A DNA stretch of 64,000 nt from DASWJQ01 sp964517315 (GCA_964517315.1 CAZFCJ010000001.1:62001-126000), one strand, 5' to 3'; positions 28,081 to 37,577 are shown, counted from the first letter of the stretch. The notes: generated from the letters alone by a model not told the origin. Made by a program: numbers and translations.

Positions 28081-28938
28081 ATGACGGAATCTAGCGCCTC
28101 GGTAGGCCAAGGAGCTGCCGATCACCAGCAGAATCCACCCTGGCAGCTGAAGATGTTCAGCAAGACGCTCAAAAAGAGGCAGAAACTAAGCCTGCTTCTT
28201 GAGGAGATCGGCGAGGTGCGGGGCAAATCCTGTGTCCTGATCACTTGTGGCGACAACAACGGCGCGTTGAACTGGCATTTCAAGCGCCAGGGCGGCACAT
28301 GGACGTGGGTCGATGCCGAGGAAGAGTCGGTCTCGCAAATCTCCAACTTGCTGGGCGATCCCGTGTTGGTCATGGATAAGTCTACGCCGAGGCTTGATTT
28401 GCCGGACGATGCGTTTGATGTCGTGGTGACGATTGACGTCCACGAACATCTTCCGGATCCGGCGGCTTTCAACCGAGAGGTGGAGCGGATTGTGAAAGCT
28501 GGAGGGGTCGTCGTATTTACCACTCCCAATGGTGATGAAGGCAAGTTCCTGACTCGAGTCAAGAAATGGATCGGCATGGGGCCCGAGGTCTACGGGCACA
28601 GAGTCGTTGGATTTTCACTTGGCGAACTTGAACACCAGATGCGGAAGGTTGGTTTGGAGCCGTTCCATCGTGCCAGTTACTCCCATTTTTTCACCGAGAT
28701 GATAGAATTGGTCATCAATTTCGCCTACGTCAAACTGCTCGCCAAGCGGTCCCGGGAGGAGGTCCAGGAGGGACAGATCGCGCCGCAGAATCAGGGCCAG
28801 CTGAACTCGGTTGGAAAGACCTATCGTCTTTACTCCCTCATCTATCCGCTCGTCTGGGCCGTTTCCCAGCTGGACAAGCTCATCGCGTTCCAGCAGGGTT
28901 ATGCGGTGGTCGTCTCGGGCCGGAAACCCAGTAGATGA
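28081..28938 (+). CDS. Class I SAM-dependent methyltransferase
   Basis: A 285-residue protein with a degenerate SAM-binding motif I (VLITCGDNNGALNWHF, near residue 58) and a clear motif around residue 118 (DDAFDVVVTIDVHEHLPDPA), followed by VKAGGVVVFTTPNGDEGKFL. The C-terminal 100 residues are helical and specific to this subgroup, which is often found in glycan clusters. AGGAGGT lies 13 bases before the ATG. It overlaps the epimerase gene start by four bases (ATGA), so both are likely expressed together. The substrate is unknown. Confidence 0.85.
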   Translation: MTESSASVGQGAADHQQNPPWQLKMFSKTLKKRQKLSLLLEEIGEVRGKSCVLITCGDNNGALNWHFKRQGGTWTWVDAEEESVSQISNLLGDPVLVMDKSTPRLDLPDDAFDVVVTIDVHEHLPDPAAFNREVERIVKAGGVVVFTTPNGDEGKFLTRVKKWIGMGPEVYGHRVVGFSLGELEHQMRKVGLEPFHRASYSHFFTEMIELVINFAYVKLLAKRSREEVQEGQIAPQNQGQLNSVGKTYRLYSLIYPLVWAVSQLDKLIAFQQGYAVVVSGRKPSR

Positions 28939-29918
28939 ACGTTCTGGTCACCGGCGCCGGCGGTTTCATTGGACGGCACCTGGTCGCGGATCAACTGAAG
29001 AAGTCGCGGGACGTCACAGCCGTCGATCTGGATCTTGGCGCCCTCGAGACGATAGACGACCATCCAAGACTTGAACGGGTCGAAGCGGATTTCACCGATC
29101 CGGAACCCATACAAGACTTGCTCGCCGGCCAGGACGTGGTGTTTCACCTCGCCAGTCTGCACCTCGAGACGGCAGTGGACGAGGATCTCTTTTGGAAGGT
29201 GAACGCCGAAGGCTCCCTGGGCTTCGTCGAGCAATCCCACGAGGCCGGCGTACGTCGGTTCGTCCACTGCAGCACTGTGGGGGTCTACGGGGACATCGAA
29301 GAGCCCCCGGCTGACGAAGACACCGAGTGTCACCCGGATATCGCCTACGAAAAGTCCAAGCTCGCCGGTGAGCGGTACGTCTGCGATTACGCTGAGCGAA
29401 CCGGTTATCCCCTTGTGGTCATAAGGCCCGCGTGGGTGTACGGATTCGGCTGCCCCAGGACGTTGAAACTGGCCCGCACCATTCAGAGCGGTCGCTTCTT
29501 CTACGTCGGCGACGGGAAGAATCTGCGACATCCCATCTACATCGATGACATGCTTGAAGGCTTCGAGCTGGCGGTGACCCATCCGAACGCCCCCGGTCAG
29601 GTCCTGATCATGGCGGGGCCACGAGCGGTCACGATTCGGACCCTCGTCGCGATCATCGCGCAGGAGCTGGGAGTTCAAGAGCCGCGGCTGCGTTTGCCGA
29701 GGCCCCTGGTTTGGGCCGGGGCGCTGGCGGTGGAAAAGGGGTTCGGGTTGCTGGGGAAGGAGCCGCCCTTCAGCCGGCGGAGCTTGAAGTTCTTCGACGG
29801 CGACACGGCGTTCGCCATCGACAAAGCCCGCCGTGCGGTCGGCTTCGATCCCCGGGTTGAGCTGCATGAAGGGATGAATCACACCCTGGCCGAAATGGCC
29901 CGGGCCGGACAGATTTGA
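28935..29918 (+). CDS. NAD-dependent epimerase/dehydratase
   Basis: A 327-residue extended short-chain dehydrogenase. The cofactor loop is VTGAGGFIGRHLV near residue 5. The substrate site includes VHCSTVGVYGDIEEPP and Y-x-x-x-K as YEKSK near residue 140, then VVIRPAWVYGFGC. It differs from the GalE-like gene at 11128 and looks like general nucleoside-diphosphate-sugar or 3-beta-hydroxysteroid-dehydrogenase-like proteins. It overlaps the methyltransferase gene, and a 147-bp gap follows before the secreted-protein gene. The exact reaction cannot be assigned from sequence. Confidence 0.85.
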   Translation: MNVLVTGAGGFIGRHLVADQLKKSRDVTAVDLDLGALETIDDHPRLERVEADFTDPEPIQDLLAGQDVVFHLASLHLETAVDEDLFWKVNAEGSLGFVEQSHEAGVRRFVHCSTVGVYGDIEEPPADEDTECHPDIAYEKSKLAGERYVCDYAERTGYPLVVIRPAWVYGFGCPRTLKLARTIQSGRFFYVGDGKNLRHPIYIDDMLEGFELAVTHPNAPGQVLIMAGPRAVTIRTLVAIIAQELGVQEPRLRLPRPLVWAGALAVEKGFGLLGKEPPFSRRSLKFFDGDTAFAIDKARRAVGFDPRVELHEGMNHTLAEMARAGQI

Positions 29919-30065
29919 CGCGCGCCGGCCTCAAGCACTCACGTCAACGAACGTCGAATTCGAAGGAGGTGGTGCCTATTCAGGATTAGAGGTTTGGGTC
30001 ACAATATGGGTATCGGTGCAACTGAAGAACGACTTGGATCCCAAAAATACGAGGGAGGAATTTCA

Positions 30066-31076
30066 ATGAACGGCAAGGGTACTGCTTTTCGAGGCGTCCT
30101 TACGGCCATGGTCATGTTGTCCATGACCCTGACCGTCTTTAGTCCTGCAGCGGCCGCCACCTTCAGCGCTACGATCGATTTCGAAGATGGTCTGGCGGCC
30201 GGAGATATCGTCTCGAGTGTTTCACACGGGACGGGAATCTCCGGGGATGATGGTGGTGGATCCGTTGGGGTTTTTGGTTCCAATCCGTCCCTGGCTGGTA
30301 ATCAGGCGATGATCTTCGACGCCACTTGTGGTGGAAGCACACCGTGCAGCGGTGGCGACGATGATCTCTTCAAGCCAAGCCTTGGGAATGTCCTCATCAT
30401 CTCCGAGGACGGCGACTCCTCCAATCCCGACGATGCCGACGTGGCCGGAGCGGTCTTCAGCTTCGACTTCACAGGATGGGCCGACGGAGAAGTGACCGTG
30501 GACAGCATCACCGTGATGGATGTGGAGTTCGATGAGAACGAGGGCGATGCCGAAGTGACCCTCTACGACGGTGTAACCCCGCTCGCTGTGGTCCCGCTGC
30601 CGGACACGGGGGATAATGGCACAGCCGTGGTACCCATTGGGGTTTCGGGAGTCACCAACATGGACGTGGACCTGAATGGCTCCGGCGCCATAGACAACAT
30701 CGAAATCTCATGGGAGGAAGAGGAAGAAGAAGAAGATGGCGAAGGCTGCACGCCCGGCTTCTGGAAGCAGGAGCACCACTTCGACTCCTGGACCGGCCAT
30801 GCCCCCACCGACTCCTACGACACAGTCTTCGGTGTGACGTCCTCATTTGGCGGGACGACGCTTGAGGATGCCCTGAACGCGAAGGGTGGCGGCGAGGCTG
30901 CCCTTGCGCGCCACGCCGTGGCGGCGCTGCTCAACGCGGCCAGCCCGGATGTCGATTACCTCTTCAGCGAAGGGGACGTGATCTCGATCGTCCAGGCGGC
31001 CTATGGCAGCGGTGACTTCGAGGCCGCTAAGGATCAGCTCGAGGCGCAGAACGAACTCGTTTGCGAGCTGGACTAA
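30066..31076 (+). CDS. Secreted acidic protein with a CTPGFWK C-terminal domain
   Basis: A 336-residue exported protein. The signal peptide is clear (hydrophobic core VLTAMVMLSMTLTVFS, cleavage after PAAAA). The mature part begins as an acidic beta-rich domain (TFSATIDFEDGLAAGDI, with many Asp/Gly). An EEEEEEE stretch near residue 220 links to a C-terminal domain starting GCTPGFWKQEHHFDSW and ending in a Cys. CTPGFWK-type domains occur in cell-surface proteins of many bacteria, function unknown. GAGGGAGGAATTTCA gives a strong ribosome binding site. A 12-bp perfect hairpin follows the gene, which suggests separately controlled, perhaps high, expression. It may be a structural or adhesive surface protein. 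Confidence 0.8.
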   Translation: MNGKGTAFRGVLTAMVMLSMTLTVFSPAAAATFSATIDFEDGLAAGDIVSSVSHGTGISGDDGGGSVGVFGSNPSLAGNQAMIFDATCGGSTPCSGGDDDLFKPSLGNVLIISEDGDSSNPDDADVAGAVFSFDFTGWADGEVTVDSITVMDVEFDENEGDAEVTLYDGVTPLAVVPLPDTGDNGTAVVPIGVSGVTNMDVDLNGSGAIDNIEISWEEEEEEEDGEGCTPGFWKQEHHFDSWTGHAPTDSYDTVFGVTSSFGGTTLEDALNAKGGGEAALARHAVAALLNAASPDVDYLFSEGDVISIVQAAYGSGDFEAAKDQLEAQNELVCELD

Positions 31077-31101
31077 AGGAGACTTGGCCGGCGACAAGCA
31101 G

Positions 31102-31132
31102 GGGGAGCAGGGCTATACCGGCCCTGCTCCCC
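31102..31132 (+). terminator. Strong hairpin after the secreted-protein gene
   Basis: Perfect 12-bp stem (GGGGAGCAGGGC with GCCCTGCTCCCC) and a seven-base loop, 25 bases after the stop at 31076. No T-run follows, so it may protect or process the transcript and not end it outright. Confidence 0.5.
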
Positions 31133-31240
31133 TGAATCGGCCATCCGGCACGATTCTCGGTGCGCCGGAAGCAGGCATCTCTTCTTCCAGATTTGGATGA
31201 GTTGATCCGTCAAAACGGAATCACGGATGAAGGAGGGACC

Positions 31241-33040
31241 ATGAGGGTCTTGGGAATCACAACCGAGGGAGATAGCGGCGCTGCAATCGTCGAAGACGGC
31301 GCCATCCTCGCCGCGGTCAATGAGGAGCGTCTTGCCCGCATGAAGCTGGTTGTGGGCTTTCCTCGTCTGTCGATTGAGGAAGTTCTACAGCTCAGCGACA
31401 CGGGTGTACAGGACCTGGATGCCGTCATTGTGGCGGCGGAGCGCAGTATTTTCGTCGACGAATTGGAGCCATTCAATGGCTGGCTTCAGGTTTCGGACAA
31501 CGGCCGTCCAGGCAATCTGATCAAAAGAGCAGCTTCACGCTTGTCCAAATTCCGTGACCGGCTTCCATTCCTAGAATCCGGTTATTACGCCTTACTCGCG
31601 CCTTCCTTCCGGGAACGGCGCCGGCGGATACAGCAAATACTACGTGAGGAATTGGGGATTCGCTGCCCGATCCGCTTTGTGGATCACCACTTCGCCCATG
31701 TGACCTCGGCGTACTTCACCAGTGGATTTGAGGACGCCTTGATCGTCTCCATCGATGGCGGAGGCGACGGACGAAGCTCGCTCATTTATCAGGTGCGCGA
31801 TGGGCGTTTCAGTTACCTCCATGAAGTTTCAGCGTTTCACTCGTTGGGAAATTATTACGCCTACGTCACGCATCTCTGTGGCTACAAGGCGATGAAGCAC
31901 GAAGGGAAGATCACGGGCCTGGCGGCCCACGGAGAGCCCAAGTACGTGGACCTGCTTCAGGAGTTCATCGACGAGGAAAGTGGGACCTTCATCAATCGAA
32001 GTGGCGTCGTATTTCAGGCGGCCGTCGAAGCGTTAGAGCGGCGCTTGCCAGATGGCTGGACGAAGGAAGACTTGGCCGCAAGCGTCCAGCAGCACTTTGA
32101 GAGCTTGGTGAAGAGCTATATCCGGCACTGGGCTCGGAGCTCGGGGATCAGGGATCTGGCTTTGGCCGGGGGGGTGTTCGCGAACGTCCGCGTCAACCAG
32201 GAAGTCTTGGCGCTCCCTGAGATCGATCGGATCTTCATTCACCCTCACATGAGCGACGGCGGGCTGTCCGTCGGAGCCGCGCTGTCGGCGTGCGTCCCGG
32301 GTGTACTTGAGCAGACAATGAGATGCGAGCAGCGGGCCATTCCGGATGTGTATCTCGGTCGGGACCTTGAAGAAAAGGCGATCCTCGAGGCGCTTGAAAA
32401 GCATCAGTTGGAGCCGGAAGAGATTGAAGGGACGATCGAGGAAGCGATCGCCAAGCTGCTCATTCAAGGCTACGTGGTGGCCAGGGCCAGCGGGCGTATG
32501 GAATACGGACCCCGGGCGCTGGGGAACCGCTCGATTCTCTATCAACCGACCGATGCAAGTGTCAACGACTGGCTGAACGCCAATCTCAAGAGGACCGAGT
32601 TCATGCCGTTTGCCCCTTCCACCCTGTACGAGGAGCGCGCAGCGTGTTACGAGCGGGTGGAGGGAGCCGAACATCCGGGCGAATTCATGACGATCACTTT
32701 TCACTGTACGCCGTGGATGCGGAACGTCATGAAGGGCGTCGTCCATGTGGACGGAACTGCGCGTCCGCACCTGGTCCGTAAAGATCGCAATCCCAGCTTC
32801 CACCGGGTCATTGAGCACTTTTATGAAAGAACCGGACTTCCGGCGATCATAAACACCAGCTTCAATATGCATGAGGAACCGATCGTAAACAGCGCCGACG
32901 ATTGTGTGCGGGCCTTTCTGGCCGGCAACTTGGATTATCTGGCCCTCGGGCAGCATTTGGTCAAGCATCCCGAGCCACTGACCCATGAGCTGCGGCCAGT
33001 TGAATCGGAGCGTATGGGCGAGGAAAAAACCAGCGCATGA
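31241..33040 (+). CDS. NodU/CmcH-type O-carbamoyltransferase
   Basis: A 599-residue carbamoyltransferase. The first lobe begins VLGITTEGDSGAAIVEDG and has FVDHHFAHVTSAYFTSGF (conserved histidines that bind metal) and DALIVSIDGGGDG. HEGKITGLAAHGEPKY near residue 225 is a family signature. The C-terminal YrdC-linked lobe has SGRMEYGPRALGNRSIL near residue 420 and NTSFNMHEEPIVNSADD. Such enzymes transfer a carbamoyl group from carbamoyl phosphate onto a sugar hydroxyl. ATG 31241 follows AAGGAGGGA; the upstream in-frame extension lacks family similarity. It ends in ATGA overlap with the flippase-like gene, so it probably decorates the same lipid-linked sugar. Confidence 0.93.
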   Translation: MRVLGITTEGDSGAAIVEDGAILAAVNEERLARMKLVVGFPRLSIEEVLQLSDTGVQDLDAVIVAAERSIFVDELEPFNGWLQVSDNGRPGNLIKRAASRLSKFRDRLPFLESGYYALLAPSFRERRRRIQQILREELGIRCPIRFVDHHFAHVTSAYFTSGFEDALIVSIDGGGDGRSSLIYQVRDGRFSYLHEVSAFHSLGNYYAYVTHLCGYKAMKHEGKITGLAAHGEPKYVDLLQEFIDEESGTFINRSGVVFQAAVEALERRLPDGWTKEDLAASVQQHFESLVKSYIRHWARSSGIRDLALAGGVFANVRVNQEVLALPEIDRIFIHPHMSDGGLSVGAALSACVPGVLEQTMRCEQRAIPDVYLGRDLEEKAILEALEKHQLEPEEIEGTIEEAIAKLLIQGYVVARASGRMEYGPRALGNRSILYQPTDASVNDWLNANLKRTEFMPFAPSTLYEERAACYERVEGAEHPGEFMTITFHCTPWMRNVMKGVVHVDGTARPHLVRKDRNPSFHRVIEHFYERTGLPAIINTSFNMHEEPIVNSADDCVRAFLAGNLDYLALGQHLVKHPEPLTHELRPVESERMGEEKTSA

Positions 33041-34125
33041 CGGTCGCGTCCGAAGAGTCCCTCAGTCCAGACGAGGCAGTCCAAAAGGCTGCCGAGGTTC
33101 AGGTGGACGGCGGGGAGTTATTGGGATCAGGAGGAAAGTACGCATCTCCGCTGCGCTTGCCCACCTGGTTGCGGCTGGCGATAGGCGGCGCCTTATTGGC
33201 CTATCTGATTTGGCGGAGTGACGTTAGCCGCCTGGCCATGACCCTGGCCCGCGTGGACACGACATGGTTGATGGTGGCAGTCGGGGTTCAGTTGATCGGG
33301 AAGGCGATTTGGTCCCTGCGTTGGAAGGCGGTCTTACGAGCGCTCCGGCATGAGGTTTCCTTCTGGCGTTTGTTCCGCGGCATTTTTATCGGTCAATTCT
33401 TCAACAATTTTCTGCCTACCAGCGTCGGAGGGGACTTTTACCGGGGTTACTGGATCCTTGACGATGCAGGTGAGTACAGACGTTCAATGTTCATCGTGTT
33501 CCTGGAACGTTTCATCGGCCTTATCACGCTGGGGTATGTCGCCCTCACGGCGCTCGTCATCCTCCTCATTCAAACCGGGCAGAGTTTTGAGGGCGACATA
33601 CTGGTCATAGGATTGGGGTTGTTGGCACTCTGCGGCTCTGGCATTTTGCTTCGGCCCTCGGTTTTCCGGCGCGCGGACGAACTGGTTGGCAGCATTTCAG
33701 GGGATTGGTTTCGTGACGTCCGGGCCATGGTCGGGCAAGGGCTGGAAGTTCTCCAACGAAGCGGCGGATCCCGGTGGGGCATCTACGCGCTTTCTGTTGC
33801 TGTGCAGTTTGTCGGGATCGGATTTTACTTCGCTCTGGGTAGGGCCATCATGGTCGAACTGGATTTTTGGCACTATGTCGTCATTGTGCCGCTTGTCAGC
33901 GTGGCAACCATGTTGCCGATCACCATGAATGGGTTGGGGGTCCGTGAAGGCTCACTCGTGCTCCTGATCCATGCGATCGGAGCGGATGTTGCGTTGGACC
34001 GCGCGTTGGCTCTTGGGCTTGTGGCCTCGTTCATGGTGCCGTTGATCTCACTGATAGGCGGATGGTTCTATATACGCGGGCGCGGTCAGGAAAACGAGGA
34101 TGTCCGACTTTCGAGCACTGGATAA
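33037..34125 (+). CDS. UPF0104/LPG-synthase-TM-like membrane protein (copy 2)
   Basis: A 362-residue membrane protein, paralogue of the gene at 25377 but with a charged 40-residue N-terminal extension (SPDEAVQKAAEVQVDGGELL). Shared signatures are LRWKAVLRAL, FNNFLPTSVGGDFYRGYW, and LPITMNGLGVREGSLVLLI near the end. It overlaps the carbamoyltransferase gene by four bases and the methyltransferase gene by 26 bases. A lipid or glycolipid flipping role is inferred from the family and context. Confidence 0.85.
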   Translation: MTVASEESLSPDEAVQKAAEVQVDGGELLGSGGKYASPLRLPTWLRLAIGGALLAYLIWRSDVSRLAMTLARVDTTWLMVAVGVQLIGKAIWSLRWKAVLRALRHEVSFWRLFRGIFIGQFFNNFLPTSVGGDFYRGYWILDDAGEYRRSMFIVFLERFIGLITLGYVALTALVILLIQTGQSFEGDILVIGLGLLALCGSGILLRPSVFRRADELVGSISGDWFRDVRAMVGQGLEVLQRSGGSRWGIYALSVAVQFVGIGFYFALGRAIMVELDFWHYVVIVPLVSVATMLPITMNGLGVREGSLVLLIHAIGADVALDRALALGLVASFMVPLISLIGGWFYIRGRGQENEDVRLSSTG

Positions 34126-34921
34126 GTTCTTCGACAACATCGACTTCGTTGTTCCAGGGTACGAGCGCTCAAGCCAATATATGGTGGCGATTCATCGCGC
34201 GTTCTATGAGTGGGCGCGGGACCGAATCGCGGGAGCAGAAGCCCTCGATGCGGGCTGCGGCGAAGGGTATGGCGCCGACATTCTGGCCCAAACGGCGGAG
34301 CGGGTCGTGGGGATCGACATAAAGCCTGAGTTGGTCGCTCATGCTCGTCGTCGCTATCAACGTCCAAATTTGGACTTCAGACTCATGGATTGTGAGGCGA
34401 TGAATTTTGGCCATTCGACCTTTGATGTCGTGGTCTCGAATGAGCTGATCGAACATCTGCCTGACTTCGAAGCCTTCCTGGTAGGAGCCCAGAAGGTGCT
34501 TAGATCCGGCGGGCGTTTCATGTGTGCCACCACCAACGCTGGGATTAGCTTTGGGAAGTCCGACGCAACGCCGATGAACCGCAACCATTATCGAGAGTTC
34601 GACGCCTCGGGACTTCGAGCCGAGCTCTCGAAATATTTCGACACCTGTCAGATCTACAGTGAGACCATGAATGAGCGCTTCAGAGCCTTCACGCTCGACC
34701 GCCGAGCCCGGGCTGTCGAGAACCTTCTCATTCGCATCGGTGTGAAGCACCGCATCCCCATTCGGCTTCGGAACTTCGTACGCCAGGCCCTGACCGGGGT
34801 GGATTTGGACAGGGCTACCGAGGCGGGGTTTGAGATTGTCGAGGGCGAGGTACACGATGCCTTGTACCTGATCGGGGTGGCAGAAAAACGTGGTTGGGAA
34901 GCGTCCGGTGACGATACCTGA
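34100..34921 (+). CDS. Class I SAM-dependent methyltransferase
   Basis: A 273-residue Methyltransf_11/25-type enzyme. Motif I is EALDAGCGEGYGADILAQ near residue 48, motif II is VVGIDIKPELVAHAR, and the central motif is TFDVVVSNELIEHLPDFE near residue 110. The C-terminal half is Arg-rich and unassigned. The ATG lies inside the end of the preceding gene, giving a 26-base overlap and likely translational coupling. The substrate is unknown; a sugar or lipid head group is likely from context. Confidence 0.87.
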   Translation: MSDFRALDKFFDNIDFVVPGYERSSQYMVAIHRAFYEWARDRIAGAEALDAGCGEGYGADILAQTAERVVGIDIKPELVAHARRRYQRPNLDFRLMDCEAMNFGHSTFDVVVSNELIEHLPDFEAFLVGAQKVLRSGGRFMCATTNAGISFGKSDATPMNRNHYREFDASGLRAELSKYFDTCQIYSETMNERFRAFTLDRRARAVENLLIRIGVKHRIPIRLRNFVRQALTGVDLDRATEAGFEIVEGEVHDALYLIGVAEKRGWEASGDDT

Positions 34922-34983
34922 GGTGAGCGGCGGTCCTTCGCTTTAGGCCCAACGATCAGATCCCTCGCCGAAGAGCCTACGAT

Positions 34984-35868
34984 ATGATCCGCCGTATTGT
35001 CACCGGTGTCCTTCTGGGGACGCTGGCTGGCGGCTTTGCCCTCGCTTTGAGCTTGCCGTCCTCATCGCCTCCAGAACCGCGGACGGTGCAAATCCCGGTG
35101 GATGGGTATAGGATTACCGGCTACGTGAGTGAGGCGAGGCAGGAGTCGGATCAGTGGATCGTTCTGGTCCACGGGAACCGGCGAGAAGGTCAGGGTCATC
35201 CCCTCTATGCGGCGCTGCAAGCTGGCCTAAGCAGAGAGGTCAACGTACTGGCGATTGACATGTGGGGCTTTGGTCGGTCTTCGGCTCGGGCCGAGGCTAC
35301 AGCATCGAGCGCCTTCGACCGCTATCCTGATATTCGGGCAGCCATTGGGTATTTGAATGAGGAGTATGGTGCATCCGAGGACCAAATTTCGCTGGTTGGC
35401 CATTCGCTTGGCGCTCTCCAGGTCCTTCGCGCGGCCAACGCGGCAAGCGTTCGATCCGTCATAGCTTTGGGGCCGGCGGATTTTTCCGTGTTCATCGCCG
35501 AAAGGGAGTCCAGGGAGGCCTATCGGACCAAGTACGAACAGCGCACGGGCGTACGTATGACGGACGCTGTGTTCATTGACGAGGCGTCACGGTTCATCCC
35601 TTCCGCTCTCTTTGGACCGTGCCCCGACGTGCCGATCGTCCTCATTTTCGGCCAGCGGGACATCAGCGAGGGATTGAACCAACATCGGGAGGCGATCCCG
35701 AAGGCTTGTCGAGAGCAAATGAAGTGGAAGACTATTCCGTTGGCCGATCATATGTACTTTACGGAGGAGGCGAGGCTGCCAGGCGTTCTCGCCCGGGCGA
35801 TGTCCAGGGGTGCTGTGGAGCTGTTGGTACGGAACATCCTTCATTTCGTCGGCAGTCCAACGGGATGA
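34984..35868 (+). CDS. Membrane-anchored alpha/beta hydrolase
   Basis: A 294-residue alpha/beta-fold hydrolase with an N-terminal signal anchor (VTGVLLGTLAGGFALALSL). The oxyanion region is VLVHGNRREGQG near residue 59, the nucleophile elbow is LVGHSLGALQV near residue 140, the acid is in IFGQRDISEG and the histidine in LADHMYFTEEA. The arrangement fits an esterase acting outside the membrane, for example removing acyl groups from a glycan or lipid. It overlaps the downstream DUF5060 gene start by four bases (ATGA). Confidence 0.87.
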   Translation: MIRRIVTGVLLGTLAGGFALALSLPSSSPPEPRTVQIPVDGYRITGYVSEARQESDQWIVLVHGNRREGQGHPLYAALQAGLSREVNVLAIDMWGFGRSSARAEATASSAFDRYPDIRAAIGYLNEEYGASEDQISLVGHSLGALQVLRAANAASVRSVIALGPADFSVFIAERESREAYRTKYEQRTGVRMTDAVFIDEASRFIPSALFGPCPDVPIVLIFGQRDISEGLNQHREAIPKACREQMKWKTIPLADHMYFTEEARLPGVLARAMSRGAVELLVRNILHFVGSPTG

Positions 35869-37577
35869 GAGTTAGCACTGCCGGTCTCTGCATCTTCGGA
35901 ATTATCGCCATCGTTGGGTGCTCTCCCCCAATTCCAGCTGATCCATCAGCTACGACGGCTCCTCTGGCTGCGACGACCCCTTCCATCGAAGTGTCGGAGG
36001 CTGTGGAGAACGCCGGGGAGCTGGCGTCACCCACGGTGGGGGCGACACAGACCCTCGTCGAGCCGGACCGAGGAGCTGTCTCCCAATGGTCCTTGCTTGA
36101 GTTCGAGCTGAGCGGACCCGACTCTGAAATCGGCGAAGGAAAGGAAAACCCGTTTTCAGCTGAAGTCTCGGTTCGGTTTCAAGGACCGAGTGGACAGATT
36201 TACACTGTCCCTGCATTTTACGAAGGCGATGGACTCGGTTCGTTGAACGGGGATGTCTGGAAGGTCCGGTTTTCCCCGGATCAGCCCGGCCGATGGAGCT
36301 TCGAGAGTGTAGGCGGGGAATTTGTCCTTCAACCGAATGCCGGGGAATTCCTCGCGCGTTCAGCCGGTGGTTGTGACGACGAGACGCCCGGGGATCTGCC
36401 GAACTTCACCTGCGCCGGGCGCCTGCAGAATCACGGCGGGCATTACCTCTCTTTCTCCGATGGCACGCCGTGGCTGAAGGGTGGTGTGGATGATCCCGAG
36501 GACTTTCTCGCTCCCGGTCAGAATGCCGGCTTTGGATCGAAAAGGCAGGCCGTCGATTACCTGGCTGGTCACAACGTCAATTCAATGTACATCATGCTGA
36601 ACAATGTGGGCGGGGATGCCAGGAACGTTTGGCCCTGGCTGGGTCGTACAGAAGGTGAGGCGGTTCAACGCCATCGTTACTTCGATATAAATCGTTTGGC
36701 CGAGTGGGAGGGATTGTTCCGTTATATACAGGGCCGTGGAATGGTCCTTCACCTTGTTCTGGAGGATGATTCCGGTTGGACGGGCTTCGACCGGGAGCTT
36801 TACTACCGCGAAATGGTCGCCCGATTCGGTCACCACAACGGGCTGATTTGGAACCTGAGCGAGGAATACAACGAAAACTACTCGCCTGCAGAAGTCAAGG
36901 AGCACGCGTCCTTATTGGCGGCGCTCGACCCTTATGATCATCCGATTACGGTGCATCACGCCGGGGGCCTCCGGAACTGGCGTCCGTTCCTTGCAGACCC
37001 GAACTTGGCGATGACGAGTTTTCAGACAAGGAGAGAACCTCAGAATGACCAGGCCGCTCGCTGGTACCGGATGGCGGAGGAATCTCAGTCCAGCCTCGTG
37101 ATCTCGTTTGATGAGACTGGAAAGATCGGACCTCAACACCGCGATTTGGCCCGCCACATTTTATGGTCGGTTTACCTGGGAGGTGGCAATTACGAGATCC
37201 ACACTTCTCCGCTCCGGAGCTACGAAGAATTCGAAGAACATCTCAATGACATTCATCGGGCTCGAGCATATGTTGAGCAGTTTCCCTATTGCCTGATGCA
37301 GCCGTCCAATCAAATGGTGGTTTCCGGGAACGCATATTTGTTTGGAGATCCGGAGACGGCCTTCATCGGTTACCTTCCGCAGGGAGGACGGGTTGAGCTT
37401 GACCTCTCCGACTCAAACCAGAGCTTCCGATTGGAGTGGTTCAACCCCAGGTCCGGTGAGACGACCGCAGGTGGCCCGATCGATCCTGAAGCTCAAGTAC
37501 GTTTAGAGCCTCCATTTCCCGGGGATTCTGTTCTTGGATTGCGGGGTGAATCGGGGGCTTTCTCATCGTGTCGTTGA
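35865..37577 (+). CDS. Lipoprotein with DUF5060/DUF4038-type glycoside-hydrolase-like domains (copy 2)
   Basis: A 570-residue lipoprotein. The lipobox is IAIVGC with Cys19, followed by a Thr/Pro/Ala linker. A DUF5060-like domain follows (VSQWSLLEFELSG, FYEGDGLGSLNGDVWKVRF). The barrel is DUF4038/apiosidase-like: GTPWLKGGVDDPEDFL, VNSMYIMLNNVGGD, and GLIWNLSEEYNENY near residue 328, which holds the likely catalytic glutamates. The start ATG 35865 overlaps the hydrolase stop; the open frame runs further upstream inside that gene without a signal peptide. Paralogous to 22974 in domain order but clearly diverged. A surface glycoside hydrolase acting on the locus's own glycan is a reasonable guess. 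Confidence 0.83.
   Translation: MRVSTAGLCIFGIIAIVGCSPPIPADPSATTAPLAATTPSIEVSEAVENAGELASPTVGATQTLVEPDRGAVSQWSLLEFELSGPDSEIGEGKENPFSAEVSVRFQGPSGQIYTVPAFYEGDGLGSLNGDVWKVRFSPDQPGRWSFESVGGEFVLQPNAGEFLARSAGGCDDETPGDLPNFTCAGRLQNHGGHYLSFSDGTPWLKGGVDDPEDFLAPGQNAGFGSKRQAVDYLAGHNVNSMYIMLNNVGGDARNVWPWLGRTEGEAVQRHRYFDINRLAEWEGLFRYIQGRGMVLHLVLEDDSGWTGFDRELYYREMVARFGHHNGLIWNLSEEYNENYSPAEVKEHASLLAALDPYDHPITVHHAGGLRNWRPFLADPNLAMTSFQTRREPQNDQAARWYRMAEESQSSLVISFDETGKIGPQHRDLARHILWSVYLGGGNYEIHTSPLRSYEEFEEHLNDIHRARAYVEQFPYCLMQPSNQMVVSGNAYLFGDPETAFIGYLPQGGRVELDLSDSNQSFRLEWFNPRSGETTAGGPIDPEAQVRLEPPFPGDSVLGLRGESGAFSSCR

Noticed and set aside
28899..29882. Long minus-strand open frame (327 codons) opposite the epimerase at 28935
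   Set aside because: Shadow caused by codon bias; the + strand product has clear motifs.
32033..32986. Minus-strand open frame (317 codons) opposite the carbamoyltransferase
   Set aside because: Antisense to conserved carbamoyltransferase motifs; His/Arg/Asp-rich with no domain.
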